From positions 682,001 through 746,000 of the forward strand of contig CAVUCL010000005.1 in NCBI GenBank assembly GCA_963740055.1: a stretch of DNA of 64,000 nt. Reading direction: 5' to 3'. The translations under genes were made by a program, and so were the position numbers. Positions 38,617-49,981 of the stretch are shown here, piece by piece. This DNA is from WHSW01 sp963740055 (lineage in GTDB: Bacteria; Actinomycetota; Thermoleophilia; Solirubrobacterales; 70-9). Position 1 is the first letter of the stretch. Every line of letters begins with the position of its first letter. The notes under the pieces are model-generated. The model was not told the DNA's origin. It made no database searches and saw only the letters and a program-made list of their open reading frames with translations.

Positions 38617-39299
38617 CGTGCCCGCGAACGCTCGAGCCGATGGGGGCGGTGGCGGTAGAAGACCCGCGCCCAGGGCGAGCGCGGCTTCGCCAGCCGTAAC
38701 GCGGGCGGGATCCCGACCAGCGGGACGACCAGGCTCGCCAGCGCCCAGCCGCGCTTCTCCTTCGCGGCATTGACGAGCCCGAGCCCGAGCCCGAGAACGC
38801 CGACGAAGCCGACCGCCGCCTGGACTCCGTTGGCGACGTCGTCGGCGAGGCTGACCCAGGCCGAGTAGCCGACCAGCGCCATCCCGGCGAGCGCGCCCGC
38901 GATCACCATCGCGTCGATCGACTTGCGCCCGTCGGCCTCCCAGTAGACGTCCTTGAGCTCGAGCCAGAGCGCGAACTCGTCGAGGGTCAGGCCGGCGCCG
39001 ATCCCGAACAGGACCGCGACGATCTCGTGCCAGGGCGAGTCCGGCTGCACGACGACCCCGACGTAGCCGAAGATCATCAGCGCGAAGATCCCCCAGACGA
39101 GATGGTGGACGTGGGTCCCGCCGACCGAGACGTTGCCCGGCCACCAGCTCACCTGGGCGCGGATCATGTGGGTCGAGAAGCGGATGAACCCGAACGTCGC
39201 CAGCAGCGCAACGAAGAACAGGAACGCGGCCAGCCTCCCGGTGTCGACGATCGCGCGGTCGAAGAGGCTGCCGACGCTGGCCGTGACGAGCTCGCTCAC
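38532..39299 (-). CDS. Conserved integral membrane protein
   Basis: 255 residues from GTG 39299, overlapping the oxidoreductase stop as GTGA. Five to six hydrophobic segments are visible. A histidine-rich motif, GGTHVHHLVWG (about residues 60-70), lies at a membrane edge, and DEFALWLELKDVYW follows. The last 45 residues are basic then Ser/Gly-rich and overlap the AI-2E gene tail, so the true stop could be an artefact. I do not recognise a named family. Confidence 0.7.
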   Translation of the reverse strand: MSELVTASVGSLFDRAIVDTGRLAAFLFFVALLATFGFIRFSTHMIRAQVSWWPGNVSVGGTHVHHLVWGIFALMIFGYVGVVVQPDSPWHEIVAVLFGIGAGLTLDEFALWLELKDVYWEADGRKSIDAMVIAGALAGMALVGYSAWVSLADDVANGVQAAVGFVGVLGLGLGLVNAAKEKRGWALASLVVPLVGIPPALRLAKPRSPWARVFYRHRPHRLERSRARYGDTGAGDGSSPPGSSRESSAAGQSSS

Positions 39300-40327
39300 G
39301 CCGGCGTCAGCACGACCTTGCCGACGTTGCGGCGCTCGGCGATGAAGCGGTGCGCTTCGGCGGCCCGCTCGAACGGAAAGCTCTCGGCGACCACCGGCTC
39401 GTAGGCCCCGGCGGCGAGCCCCTCGCCGAGCGGCTCGAGCACCCGGTCGAGGCCCTCGGCGTCCCACCAGCTGAGCATGTTGAGGCCGAAGATGCCCTTG
39501 TTCTCGCTCATCATCTGGAGGCTCTTCCACCACGGCATCGTCGCCAGCGGCATCCGCACCAGCCCCCGCAGCACCGCGGCAAGATCGCGCTTCTCGCCGG
39601 TCTGCACCTCGGAGAGCCCGTACATGACCAGGCGCCCGCCGGCCCGCAGGATCGCGTAGTCCTTGCGGAAGCTGCTCGGGCCGACGGCGTCGATGATCAG
39701 GTCGAGGCCGACGCCGCCGGTGATCGCCATCGCGACCTCGGCGAAGTCGTGGTCGCGGTAGTCGATCGGGTGCTCGACGCCCTGACCGCGGATCGGGTCG
39801 TGCTTGGAGGCCGAGGCGGTGCCGAAGATCTCCGCGCCGATCCCGCGGGCGATCTGGGTCGCCGCGATCCCGACCCCGCCCGCGGCGGCGTGGATCAGGA
39901 CCCGCTCGCCGGGCTTCAGCCCGCCCATGATCACCAGCGCGGCGTAGGCGGTCGCGTAGTTGACCGGGAAGGCGGCGCCCTGCTCGAAGCTGAGCGCGTC
40001 GGGCAGCGGCAGCGCCTGGGCCACCGGGACGCTGACGAGCTCGGCATAGCCGCCGAATCGGGTGCCGGCGAGCACCCGGTCCCCGACGGCGAAGTCCTCG
40101 ACGCCCTCGCCGACGCTCTCGACCTCGCCCGCGATCTCGTAGCCGATCACGCAGGGAGGCGAGGGCGCGTCCGGGTAGACGCCGGCGCGCGCCATCAGGT
40201 CGGCGAAGTTGATCCCCGCGGCGCGTGTCGCGATCCGGATCTCGCCGGCGCCGACCGGCGGCTCGGGACGTTCCTCGACCTGGAGCACGTCGCACGGCCC
40301 GTGCTTGGTGATCACCACCGTATTCAT
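39296..40327 (-). CDS. Zinc-free quinone oxidoreductase (MDR superfamily)
   Basis: 343 residues. The GroES-like N-domain has AAGINFADLMARAGVYP (about residues 37-53) and GYEIAGEVESVGEGV. The nucleotide domain has the motif HAAAGGVGIAATQIA (about 145-159). The catalytic-zinc cysteines of alcohol dehydrogenases are absent, as in NADPH:quinone reductases and synaptic-vesicle VAT1-like proteins. It lies 32 bp after serA on the same strand. The substrate is probably a quinone or enone, not provable from sequence. Confidence 0.87.
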   Translation of the reverse strand: MNTVVITKHGPCDVLQVEERPEPPVGAGEIRIATRAAGINFADLMARAGVYPDAPSPPCVIGYEIAGEVESVGEGVEDFAVGDRVLAGTRFGGYAELVSVPVAQALPLPDALSFEQGAAFPVNYATAYAALVIMGGLKPGERVLIHAAAGGVGIAATQIARGIGAEIFGTASASKHDPIRGQGVEHPIDYRDHDFAEVAMAITGGVGLDLIIDAVGPSSFRKDYAILRAGGRLVMYGLSEVQTGEKRDLAAVLRGLVRMPLATMPWWKSLQMMSENKGIFGLNMLSWWDAEGLDRVLEPLGEGLAAGAYEPVVAESFPFERAAEAHRFIAERRNVGKVVLTPA

Positions 40328-40359
40328 GCCGAGGCAGCGTATCCGGGCCGCGGACCGCG

Positions 40360-41957
<1,598 letters not shown>

Positions 41958-41958
<1 letters not shown>

Positions 41959-43094
41959 CAAGCCGTCACTCCGGGGGCGTGCTCGAGGGTCCAGTCGATG
42001 CAGGCGGTAAGCGCCTCGACGTCGGCGGTCTCGATCGCCGGGAACATGCCGATCCGAAGCTGGTTGCGGCCGAGCTTGCGGTACGGCTCGACGTCGACGA
42101 TCCCGTTCGCGCGCAGGGTGGCCGCCAGCGCCGCGGCGTCGACCGCCTGGTCGAAGTCGATCGTGCCGACGACCGCCGAGCGCTTCCGCGGATCGCCGAC
42201 GAACGGCATCGCGAGCTCGCTCGCCTCGGCCCAGCCGTACAGGTGCGCCGCGGAGGCGGCGCTGCGTCCCACGCACCACTCGAGGCCGCCCCCGGCGAGC
42301 ATCCACTCGAGCTGGTCGGCGAGCAGCAGCAGCGTCGCCAACGCGGGCGTGTTGTAGGTCTGGTTCTTGCGCGAGTTCTCGAGCGCCGTCGCCAGCGACA
42401 GCGACGCCGGCTGCCAGCGGCCCGCGGCGCCGTCGAGCTCGCCGATGCGTTCGACCGCGGCCGGGGAGAGCACCGCCAGCCAGAGGCCGCCGTCGGCGCC
42501 GAACGCCTTCTGCGGGGCGAAGTAGTAGGCGTCCGCCTCGGCGACGTCGACCGGCAGCCCGCCGGCGCCCGAGGTCGCGTCGACGAGCACCAGCGAGCCG
42601 TCGGCGCCGGCCGGGCGCTCGACCTCGACCGCGACCCCGGTCGAGGTCTCGTTGTGCGCCCAGGCGATCGCGTCCGCCGACGGGTCGGCGGTCGGCGCGG
42701 GCGCGTCCCCGGGCTCCGCCTCGACGATCAGCGGATCGCCGAGGAACGGGGCCCCGGCGGCCACCTTCGCGAACTTGCTCGAGAACTCCCCGTAGCTGAG
42801 GTGAAGCGAGCGCTCGCGCACCAGGCAGGCGGCGGCAGCGTCCCAGAAGGCCGTCGTGCCGCCGTTGCCGAGCGCCACCTCGTAGCCCTCCGGCGCGTCG
42901 AACAGCTCGCCGATCCCGCTGCGCACGCGGCCGACGAGGTCGCGCACGGGCGCCTGGCGGTGCGAGGTGCCGATCACCTCCGAGCGCTCGGCGAGGGCGC
43001 CGACTGCCTGCGGGCGCACCTTCGACGGGCCGCAGCCGAAGCGGCCGTCGGCGGGCCTCAGCTCGGCGGGAATTCGTATCTGAGTAGCGGTCAT
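41958..43094 (-). CDS. serC: Phosphoserine aminotransferase (actinobacterial type)
   Basis: 378 residues, second step of serine synthesis. The start of the conserved part is RPADGRFGCGPSKVRPQ (about residues 13-29), typical of the mycobacterial-type SerC. The PLP lysine is in YYFAPQKAFGADGG (about 189-202). HNETSTGV and DATSGAGGLP mark the cofactor pocket. A TACGTT -10-like element lies within 20 nt of the ATG at 43094. It forms an operon with serA. Confidence 0.93.
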
Positions 43095-43183
43095 CGGGGC
43101 TGAACGTAGCCGGTGTAGGGTCCGAGGCGTGGGCGCCGGGCAGGTTAGGGATTCGGGATGACGGGGTTCGAGGTCGGCCGGCG

Positions 43184-43645
43184 ATGAACGCCCACACCGC
43201 CTACCTCACCTTCGAGACCGCGAAGCGGCGCGAGTTCGTCCGGATCACCGACGATGTCCAAGCGGCGGTCGACGAGTCCCGGATCAGCGAGGGGATGGCC
43301 CTGGTCTCGGCGATGCACATCACCGCCGGCGTCTGGGTCAACGACGACGAGCCCGGAATCCAGGCCGACGCGCTCGAGTGGCTCGACAAGCTCGCGCCTC
43401 CGTCGTGGTCGGCGCCCGCCAACGACGTCGCCCGCGAGCTCGGGCCGGACCCGGGCGACTACCGCCACCATCGCGGCGGCGAGGACAACGGCGACGCCCA
43501 CCTGAAGAACCTGCTCGTCCACCACCAGGTGATCGTCCCGGTCACGGCCGGGAGGCTGGACCTCGGCCCCTGGCAGGCGATCTTCTACGTCGAGTTCGAC
43601 GGTCGCCGCGCAAAGCGGCTGGTGATCAAGGTGCTCGGCGAGTAG
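43184..43645 (+). CDS. yjbQ: YjbQ/UPF0047 family protein
   Basis: 153 residues. The core DYRHHRGGEDNGDAHLKNLL (about residues 89-108) followed by VPVTAGRLDLGPWQAIFYVEFDG is unmistakable for the YjbQ/UPF0047 family. Some members have secondary thiamine-phosphate synthase activity; the physiological role is unclear. Conserved His residues in the core form a metal site. It is divergent from serC and convergent with the DUF4389 gene. Confidence 0.9.
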   Translation: MNAHTAYLTFETAKRREFVRITDDVQAAVDESRISEGMALVSAMHITAGVWVNDDEPGIQADALEWLDKLAPPSWSAPANDVARELGPDPGDYRHHRGGEDNGDAHLKNLLVHHQVIVPVTAGRLDLGPWQAIFYVEFDGRRAKRLVIKVLGE

Positions 43646-43660
43646 GCCGGCGCCCGCCGC

Positions 43661-44272
43661 TCAGTCGTCCCACTCGAACGGCGGATACCTGGTGACCAGG
43701 TAATAGAGGTACGTCTGGGCGCGCAGGCTCCACTGGAGCGGGTTCAGGATCAGCTTGAACATCCCCTCAGGCAGGTTCTTCGTGAACAGGATCACGAACA
43801 CGCCGATGAAGGCGACCAGCTGCGCCAGGTACATCAGGATCGAGGCGACGAAGTAGTAGGGGATGATCAGCAGCCATTGGACCAGGGGGCGCCAGCGGTC
43901 GACGTGCTCGGGGTAGTCGACGACCAGCCGCGCCGGATACTCGATGTCGTCGTCGAGCGAGAACGGCGGATAGCGGTCGGTGAGCAGGAAGATGTAGGCG
44001 CAGACCCGCAGGCCCCAGCGAAGGACCCCGACGACGTAGTCCCAGAGGCCGCGCGGGTAGCGGCCGGTGATCAGGACGGCGAAGAACGCGATCACGTGGA
44101 CGATCAGGGCGCCGATCCCGAGGAAGATCAGGACGACGTAGTGCGGCAGCGCGAGCAGCCACTTGACCAGCGGCAGCAGCCGGTGGTACTCCTCCTGGCG
44201 CTCGGCTGAGACGCGGACCGGGTACTGGTCGGGGACGGCGGGCGGCGGCGGGGGTGCGGCTGTGGCTTCCAT
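43661..44272 (-). CDS. DUF4389 membrane protein
   Basis: 203 residues. It is built of two similar halves, each a hydrophobic hairpin followed by a short amphipathic part. The first has LLPLVKWLLALPHYVVLIFL and the second WRPLVQWLLIIPYYFVASIL, and both end in a YPPF motif (TDRYPPF near 100, TRYPPF near 196). This is the DUF4389 pattern. Function is unknown. It lies 32 bp downstream of ilvC on the same strand. Confidence 0.85.
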   Translation of the reverse strand: MEATAAPPPPPAVPDQYPVRVSAERQEEYHRLLPLVKWLLALPHYVVLIFLGIGALIVHVIAFFAVLITGRYPRGLWDYVVGVLRWGLRVCAYIFLLTDRYPPFSLDDDIEYPARLVVDYPEHVDRWRPLVQWLLIIPYYFVASILMYLAQLVAFIGVFVILFTKNLPEGMFKLILNPLQWSLRAQTYLYYLVTRYPPFEWDD

Positions 44273-44304
44273 GCTCCGACCCTACCCGCCCGTGAGGCGG
44301 AGGC

Positions 44305-45309
44305 CTAGAACTCCTGGTCGATCCAGGGCATCATCGAGCGCAGGTCCTTGCCGACCGACTCAATCTGATGTCCGGCGGCCTCGTCGCGCATGCGGTCGAA
44401 GTTCTCGGCTCCGGCGCGATTCTCGGCGATCCATTCCTTCGCGAACGCGCCCGACTGGATCTCCCCGAGCACCCGCTTCATCGACTCGCGCACCTCGGGG
44501 CCGATCACCCGCGGCCCGCGGGTCATGTCGCCGTACTCGGCCGTGTTCGAGATCGAGAACCGCATCCCCTGGACGCCCTTCTCGTACATCAGGTCGACGA
44601 TCAGCTTGAGCTCGTGCAGGGTCTCGAAGTAGGCGAGCCGCGGGTCGTAGCCGGCCTCGACCAGGGTCTCGAAGCCGGCCCGCACGAGCTCGGTCGCGCC
44701 GCCGCAGAGCACCGTCTGCTCGCCGAACAGGTCGGTCTCGCACTCGTCCTTGAACGTGGTCTCGATGATCCCGGCACGCCCGCCGCCGATCGCGCTCGCG
44801 TAGGCGAGCACGAGCTCGCGCGCGTCGCCGGTCTCGTCCTGGTGCACCGCCATCAGGCAGGGCACGCCCTTGCCCTCCTCGTAGGTGCGCCGGACCAGGT
44901 GGCCGGGGCCCTTCGGCGCGACCATCCCGACGTCGACCTCGGGCGGCGGCTCGATCTCGCCGAAGTGGATTGCGAATCCGTGCCCGAACATGAGCAGATT
45001 TCCGGGTGCGATCCCGTCGGCGATCTCGGTGCCCCAGATCTCGCCCTGCTTCTCGTCGGGGAGCAGGACCATGACGATGTCCCCGCGGCTCGCGGCGTCG
45101 GCGGTGTCGAGCACCTCGAGCCCAGCGGCCTCCGCCTTCGCCCGGCTCGACGAGTCGGGCCGCAGGCCGACGACGACCTCGTGCCCGGACTCCTTCAGGT
45201 TGAGCGCATGCGCGTGGCCCTGCGATCCGTAGCCGAGGATCGCGATCGTCTTGCCGTCGAGCGCAGCGGGGTTCGCGTCGGCGTCGTAGTAGGTCTTGTC
45301 CTCGGGCAT
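44305..45309 (-). CDS. ilvC: Ketol-acid reductoisomerase
   Basis: 334 residues, class I KARI. It converts acetolactate and acetohydroxybutyrate to dihydroxy acids with NADPH and Mg. The cofactor loop is ILGYGSQGHAHALNLKESG (about residues 23-41); VAPKGPGHLVRRTYEEGKG and the metal ligands in DLFGEQTVLCGG and ETLHELKLIVDLMYE are in place. I start at ATG 45309 (reading MPEDKTYYD). It is separated from ilvBN by 8 kb and follows the NTF2-like gene by 11 nt. Confidence 0.95.
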   Translation of the reverse strand: MPEDKTYYDADANPAALDGKTIAILGYGSQGHAHALNLKESGHEVVVGLRPDSSSRAKAEAAGLEVLDTADAASRGDIVMVLLPDEKQGEIWGTEIADGIAPGNLLMFGHGFAIHFGEIEPPPEVDVGMVAPKGPGHLVRRTYEEGKGVPCLMAVHQDETGDARELVLAYASAIGGGRAGIIETTFKDECETDLFGEQTVLCGGATELVRAGFETLVEAGYDPRLAYFETLHELKLIVDLMYEKGVQGMRFSISNTAEYGDMTRGPRVIGPEVRESMKRVLGEIQSGAFAKEWIAENRAGAENFDRMRDEAAGHQIESVGKDLRSMMPWIDQEF

Positions 45310-45320
45310 GGCGCGGGATG

Positions 45321-45722
45321 CTAACCGGGCCGCTTCATGAACCACTCCGTGAACGCCCGGCAACGCCCCTCGTCGTCGAACTCGATCAGGAAGCAGTTGT
45401 CGTAGACCTCGGTCACCGGGCCGCCGGGCCCGTCCGTGTAGGTGCTGGTGCCGACCGCGACCGCGACCGAGCCGTCGACCGCGACCGCGCGATAGGAGGC
45501 GTCGTAGATGCCCTCGTCGTCACGGCCCGACGCCCCCGGGTGCTCGCCTTCCCCGAGCCAGGCTTCGACCACCGCGCTCCGGCCGCGGACCGGCTCGTCG
45601 TAGGGGTGGTAGCGGTAGGAGACGTCGTCGGCGAACAGGGCGCCGACCTGGTCGGGGTCGTAGGTCTTCCAGGCGGCGACGTAGGCATCGAGCCAGGCGT
45701 CGACACGCTCGCGGTCGGTCAT
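45321..45722 (-). CDS. SnoaL/NTF2-like protein
   Basis: 133 residues from ATG 45722, overlapping the menE stop as ATGA. The pattern RVDAWLDAYVAAWKTYDPDQVGALFADDVSYRYHPYDEPVRG (read in parts, residues 7-48) with a C-terminal FTEWFMKRP is that of a SnoaL-type hot-dog-like barrel. These fold as small cytoplasmic enzymes or binding proteins acting on polyketide-like or steroid-like molecules. It sits between menE and ilvC. Its role is unknown. Confidence 0.8.
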   Translation of the reverse strand: MTDRERVDAWLDAYVAAWKTYDPDQVGALFADDVSYRYHPYDEPVRGRSAVVEAWLGEGEHPGASGRDDEGIYDASYRAVAVDGSVAVAVGTSTYTDGPGGPVTEVYDNCFLIEFDDEGRCRAFTEWFMKRPG

Positions 45723-47044
45723 CTCAGCTCCCTCCGGATCAGCTTCCCGGACGCGGTCCGCGGGAGCTCGGCGACGAACTCGACCCGCTTCGGGACCTTG
45801 AACGAGGCGAGCTCGGAGGCGCAGTGAGAGCGCAGCTCGTCGGCGCTGACCTCGGCGTGGTGGCGCAGCACGACGACCGCGGTCACCGCCTCCTGCCATT
45901 CCGGGTCCGCGCGGCCGACGGCCGCCGCGTCGGCGACCCCGGGGTGGCGCCGCAGGACCTCCTCGACCTCGTCCGGGAGCACGTTCTCGCCCCCGGAGAC
46001 GATCATGTCGCCGCGCCGGCCGGTGACGTAGAGGAAGCCGTCGTCGTCGATGTGCCCGAGGTCGCCGGTGTGCAGCCAGCCGTCCTCGTCGGCGGCGCCG
46101 GGGGCGACGGTCGGGCCCTGGACCAGGATCTCTGAGTCCTGGATCCGCAGGTGGGTGGTCAGCAGCGGGCGCCCGGCCGAGCCGGCGCGAGCCTGCGCCT
46201 GGCCCGGCTCGAGCGCGGTCACCTGCGAGGCGGACTCGGTCAGGCCGTAGGTCTGGATCACCGTGGCGCCGCGGCCGAGCGCCTCGGCGAGCGCCTCCTC
46301 GGGTACCGGCCCGCCGCCGACGAGCACCGCCCGCAGCGGCAGCAGGTCGACATCGGCCTCGAGCAGGCGGATCAGCTGCGTCGGCACGAGCGAGAGCAGG
46401 GTGACGCCGTCGCCCTCGAGCGAGGCGGCGATCCGGTCGATGTCGAAGCCGTCGTGGACCACCGCCGTGGTCCCGTAGATGACGCTGCGCATGACGATCG
46501 AGAGCCCGCCGATGTGCGAGAGCGGCAGGCAGCAGAGCCAGCGGTCGGTGGGCTCGACCCCGAGGTTGAAGGCGGAGCCGACCGCGCTCCAGAGGTGATT
46601 ACCGTAGGTGAGCCCGACCGAGCGCGGGCCCGCCGAGGTGCCGCTGGTGAGGATCCGGCAGTGGAGCGCGTCGAGGTCGTGCTCGCCGAGCAGCGGCAGG
46701 TCGGCCTCGGTCATCCCGAGGTCGGGCTTGCCGTCGACCGTCAACACCGGCTTCGCGCGATCGAGCTCGGCCTGCCGTTCGGCCTCGGAGAGCCGGGCGT
46801 GCAGCGGGCAGGCGACCGCGCCGAGCTTCATCAGGCCGTGCAGGAGGGCGACGTACTCGACTCCCGGCGCGAGGTCGATCGCCACCGTCGCCCCGCGCCT
46901 CGCCCCCTTCGCGGCCAGGCGGCGCGCGGTCGCGGTCGCCTCGCGCTCGAGCTCGGCGTAGGTGAGCTCGAGACCGTCGGCGATCAGGGCGGCGCGGTCC
47001 GGGCAGGTCTCGGCGCGCTGCGAGAGCCAGTTGTCGAGGTGCAT
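45719..47044 (-). CDS. menE: o-Succinylbenzoate-CoA ligase
   Basis: About 441 residues, an acyl-adenylating enzyme activating OSB for menaquinone. The phosphate loop TSGTSAGPRSVGLTYGNH, the adenine site TYGLTESAS, the hinge YVTGRRGDMI and the C-terminal LPRTASGKLIRREL with its catalytic Lys are present. The start may be ATG 47044 (MHLDNW) or ATG 47053; homologues fit the former. It is short for the superfamily, as MenE is. It is divergent from menB by about 20 bp. Confidence 0.9.
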   Translation of the reverse strand: MHLDNWLSQRAETCPDRAALIADGLELTYAELEREATATARRLAAKGARRGATVAIDLAPGVEYVALLHGLMKLGAVACPLHARLSEAERQAELDRAKPVLTVDGKPDLGMTEADLPLLGEHDLDALHCRILTSGTSAGPRSVGLTYGNHLWSAVGSAFNLGVEPTDRWLCCLPLSHIGGLSIVMRSVIYGTTAVVHDGFDIDRIAASLEGDGVTLLSLVPTQLIRLLEADVDLLPLRAVLVGGGPVPEEALAEALGRGATVIQTYGLTESASQVTALEPGQAQARAGSAGRPLLTTHLRIQDSEILVQGPTVAPGAADEDGWLHTGDLGHIDDDGFLYVTGRRGDMIVSGGENVLPDEVEEVLRRHPGVADAAAVGRADPEWQEAVTAVVVLRHHAEVSADELRSHCASELASFKVPKRVEFVAELPRTASGKLIRRELR

Positions 47045-47065
47045 CTGTGGCATTGTTGCGAGCCC

Positions 47066-47945
<880 letters not shown>

Positions 47946-47951
47946 TCGGAC

Positions 47952-47989
47952 CCCGACACCCCCGGAAGCGAAGCTGAGGAGGTGTCGGG
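47952..47989 (+). repeat. Palindromic element, copy 2, at the menB-menA junction
   Basis: Arms CCCGACACC (47952-47960) and GGTGTCGGG (47981-47989) flank the core CCCGGAAGCGAAGCTGAGGA. The core differs from the imuB copy at one base; three of eight arm pairs differ but all stay complementary. The menA start codon GTG lies inside the right arm and GAGGA of the core acts as its ribosome site. Confidence 0.8.
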
Positions 47990-48869
47990 CTTGCGGTTGT
48001 GGCTGATGGCGGCGCGTCCGCGCACGCTGCCCGCCGCGATCGCGCCGGTGCTGGTCGGCACCGCGGCCGCGGTCGAGGTCGCGGACGAGCTCCACACCGG
48101 AGCGCTGATCGGAGCGCTGGTCGGCTCGATCTTCATCCAGATCGGAACCAACCTCGCCAACGACTACTCGGACGCGAAGCGCGGCGCCGACACCGCCGAC
48201 CGGCTCGGACCGGTGCGGGTGACGTCGTCGGGGCTCGTCGCCCCGCGCCGGGTCCTGTACGCGACCTGGCTCGCGTTCGCGGTCGCCGCCGTCGCCGGCG
48301 TCTACCTCGCGACCGTCGCCGGGCCCGTGATCCTCGCCGTCGGGGTCGTCTCGATCGCCGCCGGGGTGCTCTACACCGGCGGCCCGCGCCCGTATGGATA
48401 CGCCGGCATGGGCGAGCTCTTCGTCTTCGTCTTCTTCGGCCTCGTCGCGGTCAACGGCTCCTACTACGTGCAGCTCGAGCAGCTCGACGCGCTGCCGCTG
48501 TGGCTCTCGGTCTCGGTCGGTTTGCTGTCGACCGCGATCCTGGTCGTCAACAACGTCCGCGACATCGACACCGACCGGCGTGCCGGCAAGCGGACGCTCG
48601 CGGTCAGGCTCGGGCGCGAGCGCACGCGGCGCCTGTACGCAGCGCTGGTCGCGGGCGCCTTCCTCGTGCTGCCGGTCGGCCTGCTCGCCGCCTCGGGCCC
48701 CGCGTGGGGGCTGCTCGCGCTCGCCTCGGCCCCACTCACGCTGGCGCCGGCCCGCGCCGTGCTCACGGCCACCGACGGCCCGGCGCTGAACCGCGCCCTC
48801 GCCCAGACCGGCGCCCTGCTCGGCGCGTTCAGCGTCCTGCTGTCCGCCGGCCTGCTGCTCGCCAGCTGA
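47982..48869 (+). CDS. menA: 1,4-dihydroxy-2-naphthoate polyprenyltransferase
   Basis: 295 residues, about eight membrane helices. It attaches the polyprenyl chain to DHNA. The prenyl-diphosphate/Mg motif is GTNLANDYSDAKRGAD (about residues 54-69), and the second Asp motif is NNVRDIDTDRRAGKRTLAV (about 189-207). The start is GTG 47982, inside the palindromic repeat. The stop TGA shares a base with the menC ATG. Confidence 0.93.
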   Translation: MSGLRLWLMAARPRTLPAAIAPVLVGTAAAVEVADELHTGALIGALVGSIFIQIGTNLANDYSDAKRGADTADRLGPVRVTSSGLVAPRRVLYATWLAFAVAAVAGVYLATVAGPVILAVGVVSIAAGVLYTGGPRPYGYAGMGELFVFVFFGLVAVNGSYYVQLEQLDALPLWLSVSVGLLSTAILVVNNVRDIDTDRRAGKRTLAVRLGRERTRRLYAALVAGAFLVLPVGLLAASGPAWGLLALASAPLTLAPARAVLTATDGPALNRALAQTGALLGAFSVLLSAGLLLAS

Positions 48870-49981
48870 TGCGCGTCACCGAGGTCGAGCTGATCCCCTG
48901 CGCGTTGCCGTTCGCGCGCCCGTACACGAGCGCCCGGGGGACGCTCGAGCGGCGCGAGATGCTGCTCGTGCGACTGCACACCGACGCCGAGCTCGAGGGC
49001 GTCGGCGAGGCGGTCGCGCTCTCGCTGCGCGGCGGCGCCGACCTGCGCACGATCGAGCGCACCCTGCTGCGCGCCTCGCGACGCTTCCGGCGCGCCGACC
49101 TCTCCGACTTCTCGGGCCCCGAGCCGACCCGCGCCGCGGTCGACGCCTTCATCCACGTCGCCGCCGGGCGCCGGCTCCCCCCGCCGGCGAAGGCGGCGCT
49201 CGAGATGGCGATCTTCGACCTCGCCGGGAAGGCGGCCGGAAAGCCGTTGTGGGAGCTGCTCGGCGCGGCCGGCGCCGAGCCCGTGCGCTGCAATGCGACC
49301 CTGGTTTCCGGCGAGCCTCGCGAGGTCGCCGAGGACGCGCGCCGCTGGGCCGCGCGCGGGTTCGAGACCTTCAAGCTCAAGCTCGGCGCCGGCGATGACG
49401 TCGCCCAGGTGCGGGCGGTGCGCGAGGCGGTCGGCGAGCGCGCCAGGATCCGCCTCGACGCCAACGGCGCCTGGAGCGTCGCCGAGGCGCTCGGGGTGCT
49501 GGCGATGATCGAGCCGCTCGACATCGAGCTGGTCGAGCAACCGGTGGCGACGCTGCGCGAGCTCGCCGAGGTCAGCGCTTCGACCTCGATCCACGTCGCC
49601 GCCGACGAGAGCGTCGCGACCGGCAAGGAGGCGCAGAAGGCCGCCGCCGCCGGCGCCTGCGAGCTGGCGACGGTGAAGCTGGCCAAGGTCGGCGGCCTCG
49701 GCGAGGCGAACGGGATCGCCGGCCGGCTGCCGATCTACCTCTCGAGCGCGCTCGACGGCCCGCTCGGGATCGCCGCCGCAGCGCACGGCGCGCAGGCGCT
49801 GCCCTTCGAGGGCGCCGCGGACGGGCTCGCGCACGGGCTCGCCACCCAGCTCCTGTTCGCGGAGACGATCGCGGAGCGCGAGTGCGAGCTCGCCGGCGAC
49901 CTGCTCTCGGTCCCGTCCGGACCCGGTCTCGGAGTCGAGATCGATTGGGACGCGGTCGAGCGGCTGCGCAGCGACAGATGA
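48869..49981 (+). CDS. menC: o-Succinylbenzoate synthase
   Basis: 370 residues, enolase-superfamily dehydratase. The N-terminal capping domain runs to about 125. The barrel has the catalytic lysine pair in FKLKLGAG (about residues 169-176), metal ligands in RLDANGAWS (Asp), ELVEQPV (Glu) and AADESVAT (Asp), and the second lysine in VKLAKVGG. A Muconate-type or dipeptide-epimerase function is excluded by its place between menA and menD with 1- and 4-nt overlaps. Confidence 0.92.
   Translation: MRVTEVELIPCALPFARPYTSARGTLERREMLLVRLHTDAELEGVGEAVALSLRGGADLRTIERTLLRASRRFRRADLSDFSGPEPTRAAVDAFIHVAAGRRLPPPAKAALEMAIFDLAGKAAGKPLWELLGAAGAEPVRCNATLVSGEPREVAEDARRWAARGFETFKLKLGAGDDVAQVRAVREAVGERARIRLDANGAWSVAEALGVLAMIEPLDIELVEQPVATLRELAEVSASTSIHVAADESVATGKEAQKAAAAGACELATVKLAKVGGLGEANGIAGRLPIYLSSALDGPLGIAAAAHGAQALPFEGAADGLAHGLATQLLFAETIAERECELAGDLLSVPSGPGLGVEIDWDAVERLRSDR

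Noticed and set aside
37384..39144. Minus-strand open frame of 586 codons opposite the AI-2E transporter gene
   Set aside because: It is Arg/Asp/Glu/Gly-rich shadow sequence of a clear membrane protein gene. Only its last 20 codons matter, as the leucine leader peptide.
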